Shown: positions 1 through 9,502 of the stretch, one piece after another | Layout of the letters: the number at the start of each line of letters is the position of its first letter | Position numbering within the stretch: position 1 is the first letter of the stretch | Translations under genes and position numbers: made by a program | The notes under the pieces: generated by a model | Database searches by the model: none | What the model was told of the DNA's origin: nothing | The model's input: only the letters and a program-made list of their open reading frames with translations | Source of the DNA: Glycomyces paridis | GTDB lineage: Bacteria; Actinomycetota; Actinomycetes; Mycobacteriales; Micromonosporaceae | Length of the DNA stretch: 64,000 nucleotides | Assembly (NCBI RefSeq): GCF_004912155.1 | Contig: NZ_STGX01000002.1 | Span: 327,030-391,029, forward strand | Direction of reading: 5' to 3'

Positions 1-711
1 GCCGCGGGCCACACCGGCGAGCCCGACCTGCCGAACACGTTCGTCGACTACGACCTGAGCCCGCGCGAGTACGAGCTCTCGGTGGCGCAGACGGTCCTGC
101 GCGTCCACACCCGCGTCGCCGACCTCTACAACAAGCCCATGAACCAGATGGAGCAGCAGCTGCGCCTCACCGTCGAGGCCCTGCGCGAGCAGCAGGAGGA
201 CCAGCTGCTCAACAACCGCGAGTTCGGGCTCCTGCACAACGCCGCGCTCAGCCAGCGCATCCCGACCCGCTCGGGCGCCCCGACGCCCGACGACCTCGAC
301 GACCTGCTCAGCCGCCGCCGCGACACGCAGTACATGCTCGCCCACCCGAAGGCGATCGCCGCGTTCGGGCGCGAGCTAAACAAGCGCGGCCTCTACCCGA
401 CCCCGGCGCTCATCGAGGGCCGCGAGGTCCCGGCCTGGCGGGGCGTGCCGCTCCTGCCGTGCAACAAGATCCCGATCAGCGCCGCCCGCACGACCTCGAT
501 CGTCGCGATGCGGACCGGCGAGGACAACCAGGGCGTCGTCGGCCTGCGCCAGATCGGCCTGCCCGACGAGTACGAGCCGGGCCTGTCGGTGCGGTTCATG
601 GGCATCGACGAGAAGGCCGTCATGTCCTACCTCGTCAGCGCCTACTTCTCGGTGGCGGTCCTGGTGCCCGACGCCCTCGGCGTGCTCGAGCACGTCGAGA
701 TCGGCCGCTGA
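1..711 (+). CDS. family 2 encapsulin shell protein (C-terminal part, 5' end outside window)
   Basis: The reading frame is open from base 1, so the gene starts upstream of the window; the GTG at 82 lies inside the conserved fold and is not the start. The translation carries hallmarks of the HK97-fold shell protein family of Synechococcus SrpI and mycobacterial [74 protein letters not shown], and the C-terminal [22 protein letters not shown] block. These proteins self-assemble into protein shells that hold a cargo enzyme. The cyclic-nucleotide-like domain that separates subtype 2B from 2A would lie mostly upstream and cannot be judged here. It is followed after 139 bp by a prenyl synthase and IspH on the same strand, which suggests an isoprenoid cargo. 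Family membership is secure; subtype is not. Confidence 0.93.
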   Translation, partial: AAGHTGEPDLPNTFVDYDLSPREYELSVAQTVLRVHTRVADLYNKPMNQMEQQLRLTVEALREQQEDQLLNNREFGLLHNAALSQRIPTRSGAPTPDDLDDLLSRRRDTQYMLAHPKAIAAFGRELNKRGLYPTPALIEGREVPAWRGVPLLPCNKIPISAARTTSIVAMRTGEDNQGVVGLRQIGLPDEYEPGLSVRFMGIDEKAVMSYLVSAYFSVAVLVPDALGVLEHVEIGR

Positions 712-850
712 ACGACCCCGGGCGGCCACGGTCGCACCATCGCGGCCGCCCGGGCCCGACGTCCCCCACCCGAACCGACCCGCGGGTCCGACCGCGGCCG
801 CCGGGCCGCCGCCCCCGCACCGACCGACGCGCCGCCCAGGGAGGCCCCGC

Positions 851-1864
851 ATGACCGTCCTGACCGACCGATACGCCTGCGAACGCGAAGCCATCGACGC
901 CGGGCTGCGCGCCGCCGCCGCGCGGCTCCCCGCCCCCGCCGCGCGCATCGCCGCCTACCACTTCGGATGGACCGACGCCGCGGGCGCGCCCACCGACGCC
1001 AGCTCCGGGAAGGCCCTGCGGCCCCTGCTGACGCTCCTGGCGGCCAAGACCGTCGACGGCGACTGGCGCCGGGCCGTGCCCGCCGCCGTGGCCGTCGAGA
1101 TGATCCACAACTTCTCCCTCATCCACGACGACATCATCGACCGCGACGGCCTGCGCCGCCACCGCCCGACCGCGTGGAAGGTCTACGGCGTCAACGACGC
1201 GATCCTGGTCGGCGACGCCCTCCACGCGCTCGCGTTCGAGATCATCGCCGAGGCGGGCGGCGAGTGCGCCCGCTCGGGCGCGGGCCTGCTCGCGCAGACC
1301 GTCCGGGCGCTCATCGAGGGGCAGCTCGCCGACACGCGCTTCGAGGAGCGCGAGAGCGTCCCGCTCGACGAGTGCGTGGCGATGTCGGAGGCCAAGACCG
1401 CCTCGCTCATGGGCTGCGCGACCGCGCTCGGGGCGCTCTTCGGCGGCGGCACGCCCGCCCAGGTGGAGGCCCTGCGCGACTTCGGGTGCCGCCTCGGCCT
1501 GGCGTTCCAGCACGTGGACGACCTGCTCGGCATCTGGGGCGACCCGGCCGTCACCGGCAAGGCCGTCTTCTCGGACCTGCGCAACCGCAAGAAGTCGCTG
1601 CCGGTGACCGCGGCCCTCGGCTCGGGCCACCGCGACGTCGCCGAGCTCGCGCGCCTCTACGGCGGGACGGGCCTGCTCACCGAGTCCGAGCTCACCCGCG
1701 CCGCCGAGCTCGTGGAGTCCTGCGGCGGGCGCCGGGCGAGCCGGCGCGCGGCCGAGACGCTCACCGCGGCGGCCGCGGGCGGCCTCGCCTCGCAGCCGCT
1801 GCGCACCGACGCGGTCGAGGAGCTGACGAGCCTGGCCGCGAGCACGGTCGGCAGGACGAACTGA
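851..1864 (+). CDS. short-chain prenyl diphosphate synthase (GGPP-synthase type), probable encapsulin cargo
   Basis: A 337-residue trans-isoprenyl diphosphate synthase that condenses IPP with allylic diphosphates. The first aspartate-rich motif is DDIID at residues 93-97 with Phe88 five residues before it, which in this family usually gives a C20 (GGPP) or similar short product. The second region reads DDLLGIWGD, a variant common in actinobacterial GGPP synthases. A GKALRP substrate-binding motif is near residue 54. The start is fixed by a strong AGGGAGG Shine-Dalgarno at 838-844. The stop codon overlaps the IspH start by one base (TGATG), so the two are translationally coupled. Its position directly behind a family 2 encapsulin gene fits the known pairing of these shells with polyprenyl transferases. 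The product chain length and cargo status are inferred. Confidence 0.93.
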   Translation: MTVLTDRYACEREAIDAGLRAAAARLPAPAARIAAYHFGWTDAAGAPTDASSGKALRPLLTLLAAKTVDGDWRRAVPAAVAVEMIHNFSLIHDDIIDRDGLRRHRPTAWKVYGVNDAILVGDALHALAFEIIAEAGGECARSGAGLLAQTVRALIEGQLADTRFEERESVPLDECVAMSEAKTASLMGCATALGALFGGGTPAQVEALRDFGCRLGLAFQHVDDLLGIWGDPAVTGKAVFSDLRNRKKSLPVTAALGSGHRDVAELARLYGGTGLLTESELTRAAELVESCGGRRASRRAAETLTAAAAGGLASQPLRTDAVEELTSLAASTVGRTN

Positions 1865-2844
1865 TGGACCGCGAGCTGCGCCGCGAGGGTCCGGCGACCG
1901 GGCTCCGCCGGGTGCTGCTGCCCGCCCCCCGGTCGTTCTGCGCCGGGGTCGAGCGGGCGATCGAGATCGTCGAGCGGCTGCTCGACCGGCACGGCCCGCC
2001 CGTCTACGTGCGCAACCAGATCGTCCACAACACGCACGTGGTGGCCGATCTGGAGGCGCGCGGCGCGGTGTTCGTCTCCGGCCTCGACGAGGTGCCCGAG
2101 CGGGCCCTGGTGGTCTTCAGCGCCCACGGCGTGGCCCCCGAGGTCGAGCGCGAGGCCGCGCGGCGCGGCCTCGACGCCGTGGACGCGACCTGCCCGCTGG
2201 TCGCGAAGGTCCACGCCGAGGCCAAGCGGGCCGCCGAGGCGGGCGACACGGTCGTCCTCATCGGGCACGAGGGCCACGAGGAGGTCGTGGGGACGATGGG
2301 CGTGGCCCCGGAGCGGACGGTCCTGGTCGGGCACGCCGACGAGGTCGCCGCCCTCGACGTGGCCGACCCCGGGCGGGTCACGTTCCTGAGCCAGACGACG
2401 CTGTCGGTCGCCGAGGTCGAGGGCATCGCCGCCGCGCTCAAGGAGCGCTTCCCGCAGATCAAGGGCCAAGGGGCCGAGGACATCTGCTACGCCACGAGCA
2501 ACCGGCAGGCCGCCGTGGCGGCCGTCGTCGGCGAGGCCGACCTGGTGCTCGTGGTCGGCTCGGCGAACTCCTCGAACTCGAACCGCCTGGTCGAGCTCTC
2601 CCGCGCGGCGGGCGTCGCCGCGCACCTGGTCGAGGACGCCGGGCAGCTCGACCGGGCCTGGCTCGACGGGGCCGCGACCGTGGCGGTCACGGCGGGCGCC
2701 TCGGCCCCGCCGCGCCTGGTGGACGAGGTCGTGGCGGCCCTGGCAGCACTGGGGCCGATCGAGGTCGTGGAGCGGGTGGTCACCGAGGAGACCCAGGAGT
2801 TCCTGCTCCCGCAACGGCTCAGGTCCCCCGGCCGCGGCGCCTGA
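1864..2844 (+). CDS. ispH: 4-hydroxy-3-methylbut-2-enyl diphosphate reductase
   Basis: IspH (326 residues) is the last enzyme of the MEP pathway and reduces HMBPP to IPP and DMAPP with a [4Fe-4S] cluster. The three cluster cysteines are visible at Cys26 (RSFCAGVERA), Cys110 (DATCPLV) and Cys208 (ICYATSNRQ), with HNTHVV, FSAHGV and the NSSNSNRL substrate-binding stretch. ATG at 1864 overlaps the prenyl synthase stop by one base. Because it makes the IPP and DMAPP that the preceding enzyme uses, the operon couples precursor supply to chain elongation beside an encapsulin shell. It may be a dedicated paralogue of a housekeeping copy elsewhere; that cannot be tested within this window. The usual EVEGTMG motif reads EVVGTMG here, a mild variant. 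Confidence 0.95.
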   Translation: MDRELRREGPATGLRRVLLPAPRSFCAGVERAIEIVERLLDRHGPPVYVRNQIVHNTHVVADLEARGAVFVSGLDEVPERALVVFSAHGVAPEVEREAARRGLDAVDATCPLVAKVHAEAKRAAEAGDTVVLIGHEGHEEVVGTMGVAPERTVLVGHADEVAALDVADPGRVTFLSQTTLSVAEVEGIAAALKERFPQIKGQGAEDICYATSNRQAAVAAVVGEADLVLVVGSANSSNSNRLVELSRAAGVAAHLVEDAGQLDRAWLDGAATVAVTAGASAPPRLVDEVVAALAALGPIEVVERVVTEETQEFLLPQRLRSPGRGA

Positions 2845-2909
2845 CCCTTTTTTCAAGTCTTCGCGAAAAGTACTGGATCGGCGTTCGCGGGCGCCGTTAC
2901 GCTGACGCC

Positions 2910-3518
2910 ATGACCGTCACACTCCCCTCCCTGCCCTTCGCGCTCGACTGGGACGGCGACGAGCCGCCCTCCTGGAGCGTCACCGACACCGGCCTGGAGG
3001 CGACCGCCGCCGCCGAGACCGACTGGTACGTCTACGCCCCCGAACCCGAGGGCAACTCCCCGGCGAACGGCGCCCGCCTCCTCGGCACCCCGCCCGAAGG
3101 GGACTGGCAGCTCAGCGTCCGCGTCGTGGTCGACTTCGACGCCACCTACGACGCCGGCACCCTGTTCCTGGTCGCCGGCGACGACCACTGGGCGAAGCTC
3201 GCCTTCGAGTACTCCCCCGACGGCGAGGGCATGGTGGTCTCGGTGATCACCCGCGGCACCTCCGACGACGCCAACCACCGGGTGGTCGACCACGGCCAGG
3301 TGTTCCTGCGCATCAGCCGCATCGCCGCGGGCTTCGCCCTCCACGCCTCCGACCTCGGAGAGCGCTGGGAGTTCGTGCGCTGCTTCGGTTTCGGCACCGA
3401 CACGCCGGTGAAGGTCGGCTTCGGCGTCCAGTCCCCCACCGGCGAGGGCTGCAAGGTGGCATTCGACCGCATCGAGTTCAAGCCCGAAACCCTCCGCGAA
3501 CTGCGCGACGGCTCGTGA
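2910..3518 (+). CDS. DUF1349 family protein (concanavalin-like fold)
   Basis: A 202-residue protein without a signal peptide. Its length and motifs (DWYVYAPEP near the start, AGTLFLVAGDDHWAKLAFEYSP, FLRISRIAAGFALHASDLGERWEFVR, and VKVGFGVQSPTGEGCKVAFD) match the DUF1349 family, predicted to have a concanavalin A/glucanase-like beta sandwich that may bind sugars. The function is unknown. A TACGCT hexamer at 2898-2903 ends 6 nt before the ATG and there is no Shine-Dalgarno, so the mRNA is probably leaderless and this is a separate unit from ispH. Confidence 0.8.
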   Translation: MTVTLPSLPFALDWDGDEPPSWSVTDTGLEATAAAETDWYVYAPEPEGNSPANGARLLGTPPEGDWQLSVRVVVDFDATYDAGTLFLVAGDDHWAKLAFEYSPDGEGMVVSVITRGTSDDANHRVVDHGQVFLRISRIAAGFALHASDLGERWEFVRCFGFGTDTPVKVGFGVQSPTGEGCKVAFDRIEFKPETLRELRDGS

Positions 3519-3543
3519 CGACAGGATCGGATCGACACCTTTG

Positions 3544-3560
3544 GTATGCTGGCATACATG
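3544..3560 (+). promoter_or_regulatory. vapBC operator and leaderless promoter
   Basis: Perfect inverted repeat GTATGC-TG-GCATAC at 3544-3557, directly followed by the vapB ATG (3558). The left arm contains the hexamer TATGCT (3545-3550), a good -10 box placed 7 nt before the ATG, so transcription probably begins at or next to the start codon. An RHH antitoxin bound here would cover the -10 box, which fits autorepression. The function is inferred from layout. Confidence 0.65.
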
Positions 3561-3785
3561 GCACGAACCACCGTGAAGATCTCGGACCAGCTCGACGCCC
3601 GACTGCGACATGAGGCGGCGCGGCGCGGCATCACCGTCTCGGAGCTCACCCGAGAGGCGATCGAAGCGCACCTCGGAGGAACTCCGCGCAGACTCATGTC
3701 AGTGGGAGCCGGTCGCAGCGGTCGCAGCGACATCTCCGAGCGAATCGAGGAGATCCTCCGCGATGAGATGGGCATGAACTCATAA
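3558..3785 (+). CDS. vapB: ribbon-helix-helix antitoxin (VapB type)
   Basis: A 75-residue antitoxin. Residues 1-40 (ARTTVKISDQLDARLRHEAA and the following GITVSELTREAIEAHL) form a ribbon-helix-helix DNA-binding domain; the C-terminal half, ending ISERIEEILRDEMGMNS, would wrap the toxin. An in-frame ATG at 3546 exists, but it lies inside the operator palindrome and the -10 box, and ATG 3558 gives the canonical RHH start. The stop TAA (3783-3785) overlaps the first codon of the toxin. VapB proteins normally repress their own operon, and an operator-like palindrome abuts the start codon. Confidence 0.88.
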   Translation: MARTTVKISDQLDARLRHEAARRGITVSELTREAIEAHLGGTPRRLMSVGAGRSGRSDISERIEEILRDEMGMNS

Positions 3786-4201
3786 GCATCATCGTCGATG
3801 CCGGGCCCTTGTACGCAGCCGTCGACCTCGACGACAAGCACCACGAGGCATGTGCGGAGCTCCTTGAGCACTACCCCGGCGCCCTCATCGTGCCCACACT
3901 GGTGATCGCCGAGGTCGCCCACCTCGTCTCGACCCGCCTGGGCACTCGGGCCGAGGTCCGGTTCCTCGGCGACCTCGCGTCCGGAGCGTTCGCGGTCGAA
4001 CCGGTCCACCCGGCGGACTGGCTTCGGATCGCACAGCTCACCAGCGTGTACAGCAATCTTCCACTCGGCACCGTCGACGCCTCGGTGGTCACCGCCGCAG
4101 AACGACTGAACATCTCGACGGTCGCGACCCTGGACCTCCGCCATTTCAACGTGGTACGCCCGAAACACTGCACGCACTTCGACATACGACCGACCGCTTG
4201 A
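3782..4201 (+). CDS. vapC: PIN-domain ribonuclease toxin (VapC type), apparent ATA start
   Basis: PIN-domain toxin of about 139 residues if read from ATA 3782: the N-terminus then reads SIIVDAGPLYAAVD and contains the first catalytic aspartate. Other conserved acidic residues are in VIAEVAHLV, LGTVDASVVTAAERL and VATLDLRHF. No ATG, GTG or TTG in this frame lies between the in-frame stop at 3764-3766 and the active-site Asp; the first standard start is TTG at 3809, which would delete that Asp. The four bases ATAA overlap the antitoxin stop in the place where ATGA is usual, so a single G-to-A change at 3784 would explain the arrangement. Either ATA is used through translational coupling or the toxin is silenced. 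Confidence 0.8.
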   Translation: MSIIVDAGPLYAAVDLDDKHHEACAELLEHYPGALIVPTLVIAEVAHLVSTRLGTRAEVRFLGDLASGAFAVEPVHPADWLRIAQLTSVYSNLPLGTVDASVVTAAERLNISTVATLDLRHFNVVRPKHCTHFDIRPTA

Positions 4202-4230
4202 GGCCCGGCCGCGCGTTGCGCGGCCGGGCC
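4202..4230. terminator. hairpin terminator between convergent genes
   Basis: Perfect 13-bp stem GGCCCGGCCGCGC with a GTT loop, followed by TTT on the plus strand. It sits between vapC (stop 4201) and the convergent hydrolase (stop 4252), so it may serve both directions. Confidence 0.75.
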
Positions 4231-4251
4231 TTTCCGGTTTCCTGGTCCGGC

Positions 4252-5376
4252 TTACGGGTTGTGGAAGCGCAGTTCGGGCCAGTCGGGGCTCGGGCCTTCG
4301 AGGGTCGGGGCGTCCTCGCCTCGCAGGTGGGCGTCGACGAACTCGGTGACGAGGGTGCGGGCGATCGCGTCGGAGCGGAAGCCGTCGAGGTCGTCCTGGT
4401 TGAGTCCGGCCTGTTCGCCGAGGGGGCCGAAGTCGGTCAGGGAGCTGTGGGTGGTGCCGTCGACGGTGATCCAACGCTTCCAGCCGTCGAGCTTCTTCCA
4501 GGCCTTGGTCCAGGTCTTGTCGGCGCCGGGGAGGCCGTGGTCGGCGGCGCCGACCATCATGAACGGCCGGTCGAGCTTGTGCCTGTCGAGGGCGAAGAAG
4601 GTGCCGTCGAGGTTGAAGCCGGCGTCGAAGCGCTCGTCGGCGAGCATGACGCGGTGGCTGGAGGCGCCGCCGATGGAGTGGCCGCCCACGGCGATCCGCT
4701 CGGGGTCGATGACGCCGGAGTCCTCCCAGGCGGCGTCGTCGCCGGTGAGTTCGTCGAGGACGAAGGAGAGGTCGTCGGCGCGGTTGGGGACGACCTTGTC
4801 GACCTCCTGTTCGACGCAGGCGAGGCATTCGGTGGTGCGCCCGTCGGGGAAGGTGATCGGCGCTTCGTGGTTGTGGCCGACGGCGGCCACGGCGTAGCCG
4901 CGGCTGGCGAGCTCCTCGCCGAGGCCGGTGAGGGTGGCGCGCGGGAACGAGAAGCCGGGCGAGAGGACGACGAGCGGGAGGGTGCCGTCGTCGGCGAGCG
5001 GCGCGGCGCCGGTCACCGAGTTCGTCTCGACCGAGGCGAGGACGTCGCCGGGCACTTGCAGCTGCTCGCCGAACAGGTCGCCTTCGGCGGCGGTCATGTA
5101 GGGCGCGGTCTCGCCGCCGGTCTCGGCGGTCGGGTACCACATGGTGACCATGAGCTCCCGGTCCGTGCCGGGGGCCCACGGGTCCTCGCGGTCCTCGTCG
5201 ACGAGGTGGAGCTGGACGGTGCCGGTGTGGAACGCGCCGCCCGGTTCGGGGACGGCCAGCGCGGGGGGCGCGGTGTCGGTCGGTTCGGCGTTGGCGGCGA
5301 TGGCGTGCACGCCCGCGCCGGTCGCGACCGCGGCGGCGGTGGCGACGAGCAGGGCGCGTCGGAGTCGGCGGGCCAT
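4252..5376 (-). CDS. secreted alpha/beta hydrolase (PAF acetylhydrolase/lipase-like)
   Basis: About 374 residues. The N-terminus RRLRRALLVATAAAVATGAG with a following Ala-rich stretch is a signal peptide or membrane anchor. The alpha/beta hydrolase core shows the oxyanion-region motif VVLSPGFSFPR, a nucleophile elbow GGHSIGGAS and a C-terminal histidine in DGTTHSSLTDF, the pattern of platelet-activating-factor acetylhydrolase and dienelactone-hydrolase-like secreted esterases. Substrate is unknown. The start is placed at ATG 5376 (MARRLRR), because an upstream in-frame start would put charged residues in front of the signal sequence. It is a single gene, convergent with vapC. Confidence 0.82.
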   Translation of the reverse strand: MARRLRRALLVATAAAVATGAGVHAIAANAEPTDTAPPALAVPEPGGAFHTGTVQLHLVDEDREDPWAPGTDRELMVTMWYPTAETGGETAPYMTAAEGDLFGEQLQVPGDVLASVETNSVTGAAPLADDGTLPLVVLSPGFSFPRATLTGLGEELASRGYAVAAVGHNHEAPITFPDGRTTECLACVEQEVDKVVPNRADDLSFVLDELTGDDAAWEDSGVIDPERIAVGGHSIGGASSHRVMLADERFDAGFNLDGTFFALDRHKLDRPFMMVGAADHGLPGADKTWTKAWKKLDGWKRWITVDGTTHSSLTDFGPLGEQAGLNQDDLDGFRSDAIARTLVTEFVDAHLRGEDAPTLEGPSPDWPELRFHNP

Positions 5377-5546
5377 GGGTGTCCAATCGGTGCGGTGGTG
5401 CGGGCCCGGTCGGGCCCGCTCCACCAACCTAGGCGCGCGGGGCGCCGCTCCTCCTGGGTCTGGCGGCCGGACCGGGTCGGCCTAAAGACCGATGTTCGCT
5501 CCGTGGCGTCCCGGTCACGAAGGCGCGGTTGCGGTCCCGTCCCGGG

Positions 5547-7643
<2,097 letters not shown>

Positions 7644-7665
7644 GCGGCGAGTGTGCCCACGGGTC

Positions 7666-7703
7666 GTTTCGTCGTCACGAGGGCGATGTTTCCGGGATGC
7701 TAA
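7666..7703 (-). promoter_or_regulatory. candidate GlnR box upstream of the nitrate reductase
   Basis: On the minus strand two GAAAC half-sites occur exactly 22 nt apart (complements GTTTC at 7688-7692 and 7666-7670). In the actinobacterial GlnR consensus, alternating a (GTnAC) and b (GAAAC) half-sites recur every 11 nt, so b sites are 22 nt apart. The intervening a sites are weak. The location 23-60 bp upstream of the nitrate reductase fits nitrogen regulation. Confidence 0.4.
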
Positions 7704-7705
7704 GT

Positions 7706-7740
7706 GGCCCGCAATCGCCGGGCGGCGGCGATTGCGGGCC
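7706..7740. terminator. hairpin terminator behind the nitrate transporter
   Basis: Perfect 14-bp inverted repeat GGCCCGCAATCGCC with a 7-nt loop. It lies between the transporter stop (7768) and the reductase start (7643) on the minus strand. There is no T tract. It would separate the two transcripts or dampen read-through. Confidence 0.65.
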
Positions 7741-7767
7741 GGTGGGTCAGCCGGTTCCGGCCGGGGT

Positions 7768-9180
7768 TCAGACCTTGGCGTGGGCGAGGCTGGGGGCCTT
7801 GGCGACCAGGACCGTGCGCTGGTAGCACCACCAGTTGAGGACCAGGAAGACGCCGTAGGCGCCCACGAACGCCCACATGGCGGGGACGACCGAGCCGGTC
7901 TGCTCGTTCGCGATCCTAAAGCCCTGGTTGATGAGGAAGCCGCCGAACGCGCCGACGGCGGAGATCCAGCCGAGCGCGGCCGCGGTGACCTTCTTCGCGG
8001 CGAGGACCTCGGCCTCGGAGGCCTTCCCGCCGGCCGCGGCGGCGGCCTCGGCCTGGAAGATCGCCGGGATCGAGCGGTACGTGGAGCCGTTCGCGACGCC
8101 GCTCATGGTGAACAGCAGCATGAACGAGGCGAAGAACAGCGGGAACGACCCGGCGTTGATGCCCCAGATCGCGCCCATCGCGCCCGCGCCCATGAGGACG
8201 AACGCGAGGCTCGTGATCGGCGCCCCGGCGAGCCGGTCGGCGAACCAGCCGCCGATCGGCCGGGCGAGCGAGCCGACCAGCGGGCCCAGGGCCGCGATCC
8301 ACAGGGCGCCGAACTCGGGGAACGAGAGCTTGATGACCAGCGGGAACGCGAACGAGTAGCCGATGAACGACCCGAACGTGCCGATGTAGAGGACGCTCAT
8401 GATCCAGGTGTGGCGGCGCGCCAGCGCGGGCACCTGCTCGCGCAGCGGGGTGCGGGCGACGGCGAGGTTGTCCATCGCGCGCCAGGCCATGACCGCGGCG
8501 AACACCGCCAGGACCAGCCACAGCAGCGGCACGTTGTGCAGGAAGAACGCCTCGCCGGACTCGGTGGTGCCCTGCGAGGTTCCGAACACGGCCAGGCCGA
8601 TGGCGAGGGGGCCGATGAACTGGACGGCCGAGACGCCGATGTTGCCGCCCGCGGCGTTGATGCCGAGGGCCGAACCGCGGTGGCGCTCCGGGTAGAAGTA
8701 CGAGATGTTCGCCATCGAGGAGGCGAAGTTCCCGCCGCCGAAGCCCGCGGCGACGCCCGCGACGACGAACATCCAGTACGGGGTGCCGGGCGTCATGACG
8801 CAGTAGGCCAGGAGCGCGGTGGGCACCACCAGGAGCGCCGCGGAGATGATCGTCCAGTTGCGGCCGCCGAAGAGGGCGACGGCGGCGGTGTAGGGGATGC
8901 GCAGGAACGCGCCCACGAGGTTGGGCACGGCGGTGAGCCAGAACAGCTGGCTGGTGGAGAACCCGAACCCGGCGGCGGCCAGGTAGGGGGTGATGATGCT
9001 GAACATCGTCCACACCGAGAAGCCCAGGTGCTCGGCGAGCACCGACCAGACCAGGTTGCGCCTGGCGACCTTGCGGCCCGAGGACTTCCAGAAGGCCTCG
9101 TCGTCTGGCCGCCAGTCGGTGATCCAGCCCTTGCGGGCGCCGGCCCGCCCGTCGTTCGTCTGCGTCAGTGTCGCTGTCAT
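7768..9180 (-). CDS. narK: nitrate/nitrite transporter, major facilitator superfamily
   Basis: About 470 residues with around 12 hydrophobic membrane segments. The NarK/NasA family motifs are present: GGGNFASSMANISYFYPE followed by GSALGINAAGGNIGVS, and in the second half GSLARPIGGWFADRLAG. It would import nitrate (or exchange nitrate for nitrite) for the reductase gene that follows on the same strand 124 bp downstream. The start is ATG 9180, which has an AGGTGGGG Shine-Dalgarno; an in-frame start 66 bp earlier lacks one. Regulation is probably nitrogen-dependent like its neighbour. Confidence 0.92.
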   Translation of the reverse strand: MTATLTQTNDGRAGARKGWITDWRPDDEAFWKSSGRKVARRNLVWSVLAEHLGFSVWTMFSIITPYLAAAGFGFSTSQLFWLTAVPNLVGAFLRIPYTAAVALFGGRNWTIISAALLVVPTALLAYCVMTPGTPYWMFVVAGVAAGFGGGNFASSMANISYFYPERHRGSALGINAAGGNIGVSAVQFIGPLAIGLAVFGTSQGTTESGEAFFLHNVPLLWLVLAVFAAVMAWRAMDNLAVARTPLREQVPALARRHTWIMSVLYIGTFGSFIGYSFAFPLVIKLSFPEFGALWIAALGPLVGSLARPIGGWFADRLAGAPITSLAFVLMGAGAMGAIWGINAGSFPLFFASFMLLFTMSGVANGSTYRSIPAIFQAEAAAAAGGKASEAEVLAAKKVTAAALGWISAVGAFGGFLINQGFRIANEQTGSVVPAMWAFVGAYGVFLVLNWWCYQRTVLVAKAPSLAHAKV

Positions 9181-9371
9181 GGCCCCACCTTCGGCGGGCG
9201 GCGTTGCCTGGACGTGCGGCGGCTGTGCCGCGCCGATGAAGTTCACCTCACGGTCCTGTTACGGAGGGTGTGAACGGGACGGCCGCGGCGGTCGCGCGGA
9301 ACGGACGCGCGGCGGCGGGCGGCTTTCGCGGCGGGTGCGCACGGGCGGGACGCGGACCGGCGGCGCGGCGG

Positions 9372-9407
9372 TGTCGGACCCGCCGGGCACCCTTGTGAAC
9401 GGGGGCC
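9372..9407 (+). repeat. TGTCGNAC-N8-YANNNT element (copy A)
   Basis: TGTCGGAC, 8 nt, CACCCT, then a GGGGGC arm; lies 96 bp before the first ABC exporter gene, the only copy close in front of a gene start. Confidence 0.65.
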
Positions 9408-9502
9408 TAGCGATGTCCGTTTCGCCGGGAAACGCCGTTCACCTCGGCGCGCGCAAGGCCGAGAACCCGGTCACATCCGCCCATGGCATAGCGTTAGCGC
9501 CT

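Noticed and set aside
3809..4201. VapC started at TTG 3809.
   Set aside because: This start removes the IIVDAG segment with a catalytic aspartate and makes the PIN fold incomplete, so the start is placed at ATA 3782 with a caveat.
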